From positions 1-12,015 of the forward strand of contig JAGQVR010000068.1 in NCBI GenBank assembly GCA_020437875.1: DNA of 12,015 nucleotides, written 5' to 3'. The notes beneath the pieces are model-generated. The model did no database searches. It was not told the DNA's origin and saw only the letters and a list, made by a program, of their open reading frames with translations. Made by a program: the position numbers and the translations under genes. Source of the stretch: Flavobacteriales bacterium (GTDB taxonomy: Bacteria > Bacteroidota > Bacteroidia > Flavobacteriales_F > PHOS-HE28). Shown here piece after piece: positions 6,780 through 12,015 of this stretch (positions are counted from its first letter, which is position 1; each line of letters starts with the position of its first letter).

Positions 6780-9700
6780 ATGACACGAACCCGAACCCTC
6801 GGAGGAATACCGATCACCTTGCTCTCTCTGGCCCTTGGCACCGCTGCATGGGCACAAGGCGATTGCCTCAATGAGGACCTCTATCCGGCCCTCGCGGTGA
6901 CCCCGGCCTCGGATGGCACGGTCACGGAGATCTCCACCTGCAGCTTCGAGACCGAACACTCCCAGATCACCGGCATCAACGCAGGCGCCACCTACGAATT
7001 CACGCTTGAGTCCGGTGGTTACATCACCGTTCGTCAGGACACCTACGATGGCCCGGTCATCGCGCAGGGTTCGGCGAGCGTGGTGGCCACGGCGGCCACC
7101 AATGGCGACCTGTTCGCACACTGGAACACGGACGCCGATTGTGGAACCAACTCAGAGTGCTTCATCACCACAGTGCAGCTCTTCCTCAACTGCACACCAC
7201 CGGCCGCCAGCTACACGCTCGTGGAGGATTGCGATGCACAGAACTACACCGTCCTGTTGAACATCACCTCCCTTGGCGATGCCGGCTCCCTGAATGTGGA
7301 GGTCGAACTGGATGGGAACGTGGATGAGATCACGGGCGTGGGCGTGGGTGAACTCCCCCTCGGGCCCTTCGCGTTCGACGAGATCCCCGTGGTGCGTGTT
7401 CTGCACGATACCGACCCGGCTTGCAATCGCACGTTCAACAACATCGACTTCCAGACGAACTGCCCGATCCTGGTGGACTGCGGTGTCCCGGGCCTGGACC
7501 TGACCTATTGCTACACGGCGAACGACGACCAGACCTGGCACTTCGGATCGACCGGGACCGGCACGCTACGCTTGCGCTTCATCCGTGGAACCATCGAGAG
7601 CAACACCTTCGATGATCTCCGCATCTACGACGGATCGGACAACACCGCCCCGCTGCTTTTCGAACATACGGAGGCTGCCCGTCGGCACCTGGGTCCGGTC
7701 GGAAGCGCCCTTACCGACCCTAACCCGACGTACTATGGGGTGGACGTGTTCGCCACCGGACCGAGCATCTATATGGAGATGACCTCGGATGGAAGTGTGC
7801 AGTGCGGTTCGGCTGAATACGACCCATGGGAGTGGGAAGTGGTCTGCCTGGATTGCGAACTGCCCGCCGTGAGCTACGCGGTGGTCGACGACTGCCCGAA
7901 CGACCAGTTCACCATCCAGCTCGATGTGACCTCCCTGGGTGATGCTTCTGCGCTGGACTTCGTGTACACCATCAACGGCACCGATCCGCAGACCGCCACG
8001 AACATCGGTCTTGGCATGGTGGATCTCGGTCCCTTTGCCATCGATGACACGGTGAACATGACCGTGGTGCATCCTGGCAGTGAATTGTGCAACGTGAGCC
8101 TCGGCAACATCACCACCACGGGCACCTGCCCCTTGCTGATCGACTGCGGCACGGAGGTGATGGACAGCACCTGCTACGCCAACTGGGCCGATGAGCGCTT
8201 CTACTACCAAGGCACCGGCACCTACCCGCTGGCGGTCTTCTTCGACGGTGGCCAGCTCTTCTTCGGTGACTCCGTGATGATCTATGATGGCGGGAGCATC
8301 GATTCACCGATCCTCTTCCAAGGAACCAACCAGCAACTGGCCGGCACCTTCTTCTACACCACGAACCCGGAGCACCGTTTGACGATCCGCGTTCGGGCGA
8401 ACGGCTTCACCTCGTGCGGGGATGGAGGAACGACGGAACCGGTGGCCTGGCGGATCTCCTGCCTGGATTGCGTCCCACCAACGGCGACCTTCAGCATCGT
8501 GCAGGACTGCGAGAATTTCCAGTATTTCATTGATGTGGACGTGACCGACCTCGGTACCGACCCGATGCCGCAGATCACCACCACCGTCGCCCAGGACACG
8601 CTGGAGATCGATGCGACGGGCACCTACCAGCTGGGACCATTCGTATCCGGCACCGAACTCGAAGTGACCATCGTGAACGATGCGAACTCGCTCTGCAACA
8701 TATACAGCGGAATGATGGTCAACCCCCTGTGCCCGACCCTGATCGAGTGCCCTGGCCCCACCTTGGTGGAGACCTACTGCTACGTGGCGAATGATGCGCA
8801 GGCCTGGGCATATGAACTCAACAGTGCTGGAGGGAACGCCACACTGCGGCTGAGCTTCGTGCGTGGCACGATCGAAAGCAGCACCTTCGACCACCTTCGG
8901 ATCTACGATGGCGTGGACAATACGGCGCCCCTGCTCTTCGATCACACGGCCGCTGCGCGACGTCATCTTGGACCGGAGGGTAGTGCCATCCTCGATCCAG
9001 CACCTGTCTACTCCACAGTGGATGTGGCAGCTACTGGTAACAACCTGTACATGGAGATGACCTCGGATGGCAGTGTGCAGTGCGAGGGAAGCACGGAGTA
9101 TGACGAATGGGAGTGGGAGGTCTACTGCCTCGATTGTGCAAGCCCGGAAGTCTCGTTCAACGTGGTGCCCGTGTGCACCAGCCGTGGCTATAGCGTGGAG
9201 GTCGAAGTGACCGCGGTTGGTGGTGATGCGACCCTGACAGCGACCAACCTCGGCAGTGGAGAGGAGCAGACCGGGCTTGGCACCGGCACCTACACCTTCG
9301 GCCCTTATCCTGTGGGGGAAGAGAACGTCTTCCGGGTCTTCAACGAGACCTATCCGCAATGCCGCGCCACATCGGATTCGCTCACCTACACCGCGGAGGA
9401 GTGCATCAGCGTGACTTGCGGTTTCGACAACTACACCCATTGCTACGGGAACGATGAGGACCGGTGGTACACCTACCAGTCCGCACAGAACGTGCCCATC
9501 ACACTGGCCTTCCTTGGCGGACAGATGCTCGCTGGTGACCGTATCGTATTGTACAACGGCCGCGATGAGAACGCTGCAGTGCTCTACCAAGGGAACAACG
9601 GGGGCAACTTCAACGGCTTCGCCATCCCGAGTGCGAACATCGAGAACATCCTCACCCTCCGGATCGAGTCCGATGGCACCGGTTCCTGCGATGATGGTGG

Positions 9701-10013
9701 TGTTTCCAACCCGCTGTCCTGGACCGTGGCCTGCGGCGGTGTGGGTATCGAGGAGCTCGGAACAAGCTCCATCGCCCTTTACCCGAACCCGACCAACGGC
9801 CTGCTGACGATCGCGTTCGGTGAGGCCATCACGGGTAAGGTGAGCATCCGTGTCCTGGACATGAGCGGTCGTACGGTGATAGAGACCCCGGTGAACATGG
9901 CCGGTGCCGACCGCAGCATCATCGACCTCTCCAACCTGCAGCAGGGCAACTACATGGTTCAGGTGCGGACGGCTGATCATGTGACCAATCAGCGCGTACA
10001 GGTGACGCGTTGA
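6780..10013 (+). CDS. T9SS-exported cell-surface or secreted repeat protein with CUB-like modules
   Basis: A 1077-residue exported protein of unknown exact function. The start at 6780 puts a signal peptide (TLLSLALGTAAWAQ) right at the N terminus. An earlier in-frame ATG at 6687 would add 31 unlikely residues. In order: an N-terminal beta domain (to 7193) containing ITGINAGATYEFTLESGGY; four Ig-like modules of 89-93 residues (VEDC...LNITSLGDAG...LGPFAFDEIP type) alternating with four CUB-like modules (LRIYDGSDNTAPLLF, VMIYDGGSIDSPILF); and a C-terminal type A T9SS sorting domain from about 9735 (IALYPNPTNGLLTI, VLDMSGRTV, IDLSNLQQGNYMVQV), which directs outer-membrane translocation and surface attachment or release. 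Paired cysteines recur at module borders (CLDC, DCG), fitting disulphide-stabilised extracellular modules. No catalytic motif is recognised. An adhesin, glycan-binding or matrix role is inferred. It lies between two mannosidase genes. Confidence 0.93.
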   Translation: MTRTRTLGGIPITLLSLALGTAAWAQGDCLNEDLYPALAVTPASDGTVTEISTCSFETEHSQITGINAGATYEFTLESGGYITVRQDTYDGPVIAQGSASVVATAATNGDLFAHWNTDADCGTNSECFITTVQLFLNCTPPAASYTLVEDCDAQNYTVLLNITSLGDAGSLNVEVELDGNVDEITGVGVGELPLGPFAFDEIPVVRVLHDTDPACNRTFNNIDFQTNCPILVDCGVPGLDLTYCYTANDDQTWHFGSTGTGTLRLRFIRGTIESNTFDDLRIYDGSDNTAPLLFEHTEAARRHLGPVGSALTDPNPTYYGVDVFATGPSIYMEMTSDGSVQCGSAEYDPWEWEVVCLDCELPAVSYAVVDDCPNDQFTIQLDVTSLGDASALDFVYTINGTDPQTATNIGLGMVDLGPFAIDDTVNMTVVHPGSELCNVSLGNITTTGTCPLLIDCGTEVMDSTCYANWADERFYYQGTGTYPLAVFFDGGQLFFGDSVMIYDGGSIDSPILFQGTNQQLAGTFFYTTNPEHRLTIRVRANGFTSCGDGGTTEPVAWRISCLDCVPPTATFSIVQDCENFQYFIDVDVTDLGTDPMPQITTTVAQDTLEIDATGTYQLGPFVSGTELEVTIVNDANSLCNIYSGMMVNPLCPTLIECPGPTLVETYCYVANDAQAWAYELNSAGGNATLRLSFVRGTIESSTFDHLRIYDGVDNTAPLLFDHTAAARRHLGPEGSAILDPAPVYSTVDVAATGNNLYMEMTSDGSVQCEGSTEYDEWEWEVYCLDCASPEVSFNVVPVCTSRGYSVEVEVTAVGGDATLTATNLGSGEEQTGLGTGTYTFGPYPVGEENVFRVFNETYPQCRATSDSLTYTAEECISVTCGFDNYTHCYGNDEDRWYTYQSAQNVPITLAFLGGQMLAGDRIVLYNGRDENAAVLYQGNNGGNFNGFAIPSANIENILTLRIESDGTGSCDDGGVSNPLSWTVACGGVGIEELGTSSIALYPNPTNGLLTIAFGEAITGKVSIRVLDMSGRTVIETPVNMAGADRSIIDLSNLQQGNYMVQVRTADHVTNQRVQVTR
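7194..8471 (+). repeat. Protein super-repeat unit 1 (Ig-long CUB-Ig-short CUB)
   Basis: The first of two in-frame units of about 1.27 kb. It contains an Ig-like module (7194-7469), a long CUB-like module (7470-7856), a second Ig-like module (7857-8135) and a short CUB-like module (8136-8471). Borders are set by the recurring cysteine motifs CPxLxDCG and CLDC. The unit is 426 codons. Confidence 0.8.
8472..9734 (+). repeat. Protein super-repeat unit 2 (same module order)
   Basis: The second unit is 421 codons: Ig-like (8472-8738), long CUB-like (8739-9137), Ig-like (9138-9407) and short CUB-like (9408-9734). The two long CUB modules are very close (RGTIES, FD.LRIYDG, DNTAPLLF, AARRHLGP, YMEMTSDGSVQC and EWEV are all shared). 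The short CUB modules are clearly related but more diverged. A 37-base segment (7770-7806 and 9048-9084) differs at only two positions. Confidence 0.8.
9744..10010 (+). other. Type A T9SS C-terminal sorting domain (within the repeat protein)
   Basis: The last ~90 residues carry the Por secretion system tail pattern: IALYPNPTNGLLTIAF, then a VSIRVLDMSGRTV strand pair, then IDLSNLQQGNYMVQV, and a short terminal strand ending in VQVTR. Such domains are recognised by the T9SS translocon after Sec export and are usually cleaved by a sortase-like protease. They are found only in Bacteroidota and close relatives, so this is also the best taxonomic marker here. Confidence 0.92.
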
Positions 10014-10031
10014 TCCGACACATATCATGCG

Positions 10032-10059
10032 GAAAGGCCCGGTCCACACCGGGCCTTTC
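10032..10059. terminator. Strong bidirectional rho-independent-type terminator
   Basis: A 12-bp perfect stem (10032-10043 with 10048-10059) has a 4-base CCAC loop. The stem centre is GGCCCGG, with an A-rich left arm and a T-rich right arm, so it reads as GC stem plus short U run on either strand. It sits 18 bases after the T9SS protein stop and 9 bases beyond the GH92 stop at 10069, serving both convergent genes. Confidence 0.88.
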
Positions 10060-10068
10060 TCATTCCCA

Positions 10069-12015
10069 TCACCTTTCGCGTAGGAGGATCTCGTCCGCGA
10101 AGATCCAGGTCGTTCCTCCCTTGCCGGGATGCCAGTCCGGGCAGGGACCGGGGTACTTGGCGACCACACTGATGTAACGCGCTTTGCTGGTCAAGGCCTC
10201 CGTCCAGATCTCCAACGCACGTCCTCCTTCCACCTTCCTATCCACATCGGGTACGATCGTCCGGCTGCTCCACTTGCGCTTGTTCGTGCTCCAGGAGAGC
10301 GTGACCTCGGAAGGGATGAAGATCCAGCTCTTCTGGTCCTGCAGCACGCTCAACCCGATCGCACCGATATCCACCACCGCACCCAGATCCACCATGGCCA
10401 CGAGATCCTGTCCCTCGTAACCCTGCCACTCACCGGTACGGAAGTCATCCCCACCGCGCAGTCCATCGATCAGTGCCTTATCGCCACCCGCACTGTACTG
10501 GTTGGCATAGGAACTCTCCAATGTGATCGAGCGGGAACCATCGATCCTTGTGAAACGGCCGACCACCGGTGTAAACACGTCGCTCCAGGCCACTTCGACC
10601 GTGCTACTTGCATCAATGGTGAAGGGTGCGTTCATCGGGCACGTACGAGTGGCACCCTCCGAGATCAGGGTGCATTCGCCTCGACCATCCACATTGATCT
10701 CAAGCACATCACTGAAGGTGGGGGCGGCCGCCCGGATCACCGGAGCACCGGAACGCGGCGATATGCCTTTGACATAGGTGCCGTCAAGCACCGTACCCAC
10801 CCGGGGCCAGTATACACGGTAGGGGACGCGATCCGCGTCGACGAGCAGTTCCCCACCTTCCAAGATCCTTGCATGACGAAGGTCTTTCGGAACGTATGCT
10901 GTGAACTTCGCGGTATCGGAAGGCACGGTCGTCCTCCACCGAGCTTCATCAGCGACCGCAGTGGTCCACCGTCGACCATTCGGCAATTGGATCATGGCCT
11001 TGTTGAACATCGGATATCCGAGCGCATACCGATCATCGATCCCTGGGGCGATGGGGTAGAAGCCAAGCGCGCTCAGCACGTACCAGGCGCTCATCTGTCC
11101 GCAATCCTCATTGCCGCTCAAGCCATCGGGGGCATCGTGGTACATCTCGTCCATGATGCGCTTCACCAATGCACGTGTCTTCTCCGGCTTACCGATCCTA
11201 TTGTACAAGTACGCCATGTGGTGGCTCGGCTCATTGCCATGGGCATACTGGCCGATCAATCCGGTGATGTCCGCCTGGTCCCGTCCGGAGGTCTTCGTCT
11301 CCGCGGAGAAGAGCGCGTCCAGATGGGCTTCGAACTTGTCACTGCCGCCATGTGCAGCGATGAGCCCTTCGATATCCTGCGGCACGAAAAGGCTGTACTG
11401 CCAGGCGTTCGCCTCGGTGAAATTGAAGTTCACCTCGTACGGGTCGAAGCCGGGCATGAAGCCGCCGTTGCGCCGGGCCCGGAAGAAGCCGGTACCCGGA
11501 TCGTAGAGGTTGCGCCAGCTCTCACTTCGGGTCCGGAAGCCCGGACGCTGATCATCCCCGCCACGCTGTTCGAGCCTCGAACCGAAGGCCGCGATACAGG
11601 CATCATCATAGGCGTACTCGAGTGCACGGCTCACACTCTCGGCACCATCCTCACTGCTGATGAATCCGCGCTCCTGGTAGGCCTTCAGACCGAAATGGTC
11701 CAGGTGGGCACCCTCCCGCATGGCCTTGAGGGCGAGCTGCGCATCGAACCCTCGGATCCCCTTCAGGTACGCATCGGCGATCACGCTCACGCTGTGGTAG
11801 CCGATCATGCAATCCGTTTCATTCCCCCAAAGCTCCCAGACCGGTAGTCTTCCACCTTGTTCGTAGTGGAGCAGGAAGGTCTTGATCCAGTCGCTCGTCA
11901 TCTCCGGTTCCAGGATGGTCATCAGTGGATGCAGGGCGCGGAAGGTGTCCCAGAGGCTGAATACCGTGTACACCTTGTGGTCCGCGTGATGAACGCGACC
12001 GTCCATGCCCCGGTA
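10069..12015 (-). CDS. GH92 alpha-mannosidase with C-terminal binding modules (5' part outside window)
   Basis: A calcium-dependent, inverting exo-alpha-mannosidase family common in Bacteroidota. The visible 648 residues begin inside the catalytic domain. Upstream of the first ATG (12006) the frame stays open and reads YRG before MDGRV, a conserved GH92 stretch, so the gene continues beyond the right edge. Seen: VYTVFSLWDTFRALHPL, GRLPVWELWGNETDCMIGYHS (split here as GRLPVWE / GNETDCMIGYHS, containing a conserved acidic residue), LEYAYDD, NEPSHHMAYLYN and the base region GNEDCGQMSAWYVLSALGFY. After the catalytic part comes a weak Fn3-associated or hexosaminidase-C-like segment (APVIRAAAPTFSD...APFTIDASSTVEVAW, about 10570-10750). 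A C-terminal F5/8 type C-like sandwich (about 10072-10560, with GDDFRTGEWQGYEG and GAIGLSVLQDQKSWIFIPS) probably binds carbohydrate. It should act in the periplasm or outside the cell on alpha-mannosyl glycans, complementing the nearby beta-mannosidase. Confidence 0.95.
   Translation of the reverse strand, partial: YRGMDGRVHHADHKVYTVFSLWDTFRALHPLMTILEPEMTSDWIKTFLLHYEQGGRLPVWELWGNETDCMIGYHSVSVIADAYLKGIRGFDAQLALKAMREGAHLDHFGLKAYQERGFISSEDGAESVSRALEYAYDDACIAAFGSRLEQRGGDDQRPGFRTRSESWRNLYDPGTGFFRARRNGGFMPGFDPYEVNFNFTEANAWQYSLFVPQDIEGLIAAHGGSDKFEAHLDALFSAETKTSGRDQADITGLIGQYAHGNEPSHHMAYLYNRIGKPEKTRALVKRIMDEMYHDAPDGLSGNEDCGQMSAWYVLSALGFYPIAPGIDDRYALGYPMFNKAMIQLPNGRRWTTAVADEARWRTTVPSDTAKFTAYVPKDLRHARILEGGELLVDADRVPYRVYWPRVGTVLDGTYVKGISPRSGAPVIRAAAPTFSDVLEINVDGRGECTLISEGATRTCPMNAPFTIDASSTVEVAWSDVFTPVVGRFTRIDGSRSITLESSYANQYSAGGDKALIDGLRGGDDFRTGEWQGYEGQDLVAMVDLGAVVDIGAIGLSVLQDQKSWIFIPSEVTLSWSTNKRKWSSRTIVPDVDRKVEGGRALEIWTEALTSKARYISVVAKYPGPCPDWHPGKGGTTWIFADEILLRER
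10072..10560 (-). other. F5/8 type C-like (CBM32-like) domain of the GH92 protein
   Basis: About 160 residues with the jelly-roll pattern of discoidin/CBM32 modules: RSITLESSYANQYSAGG, ALIDGLRGGDDFRTGEW, LVAMVDLGAVVDIGAIGLSV, a variable loop, FIPSEVTLSWSTNKRKW, then ARYISVVAKYPG and a final strand FADEILLRE. Such modules often bind terminal sugars. The ligand cannot be read from the sequence. Confidence 0.75.

Noticed and set aside
6640..6780. A frameshift that would restore the missing C-terminal domains of the beta-mannosidase
   Set aside because: All three forward frames after the stop were read and none resembles a beta-sandwich domain. The following gene starts within 120 bases.
8304..10169. 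621-codon open frame on the minus strand opposite the T9SS repeat protein
   Set aside because: It mirrors the repeat protein and crosses the terminator and the end of the GH92 gene. Its translation shows no domain and echoes the repeats only because the sense strand repeats.
10129..11847. 572-codon open frame on the plus strand opposite the GH92 gene
   Set aside because: It is fully antisense to a clearly conserved glycosidase, its translation is rich in His, Arg and Pro with no recognisable domain, and long antisense frames are expected in GC-rich coding DNA.
1..12015. tRNA, rRNA, CRISPR, insertion sequence, integrase or defence genes
   Set aside because: No cloverleaf or rRNA-like sequence, no evenly spaced short repeats, and no transposase, recombinase, nuclease or toxin motifs were seen in any frame. 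The only repeats are the in-frame protein modules.

Overview
The window looks like a chromosomal segment of a high-GC (roughly 60%) member of the Bacteroidota, most likely a Flavobacteriales-type environmental bacterium. The evidence is a very large secreted protein ending in a type IX secretion system (T9SS) sorting domain, GH92 and GH2 mannosidases of Bacteroidota type, a TPR-fused HisKA_2-type sensor kinase, TAnnTTTG-like promoter boxes and an absence of obvious Shine-Dalgarno sequences. I see no tRNA, rRNA, CRISPR array, transposase, integrase or phage gene.

Left part (1-1900): a cyclophilin-type peptidylprolyl isomerase (plus strand, probably cut by the left edge) converges on a RhlE-like DEAD-box RNA helicase (minus strand). 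A hairpin with a UUCG tetraloop lies between them and probably terminates both. Middle-left (1947-3869): a TPR sensor histidine kinase lies just upstream of the helicase on the minus strand, without an adjacent response regulator. It is divergent from cutC, with a small palindrome abutting its start codon.

Right part (3928-12015): a CutC-family TIM-barrel protein overlaps a secreted GH2 beta-mannosidase by four bases (ATGA). A 1077-residue T9SS-exported repeat protein follows. It is built from alternating Ig-like and CUB-like modules arranged as two copies of a four-module unit. After a strong bidirectional terminator, a GH92 alpha-mannosidase with C-terminal carbohydrate-binding-type modules runs in from the right edge on the minus strand.

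Taken together, the right half looks like a mannose-glycan (possibly N-glycan core) degradation locus. GH92 would remove alpha-mannose, GH2 would cleave the beta-mannosyl linkage, and the repeat protein could be a surface adhesin. The CutC protein is tied to the beta-mannosidase by translational coupling, which suggests a role in sugar catabolism rather than copper handling. No wholly new system is evident. The CutC-mannosidase coupling and the super-repeat surface protein are the most interesting signals.
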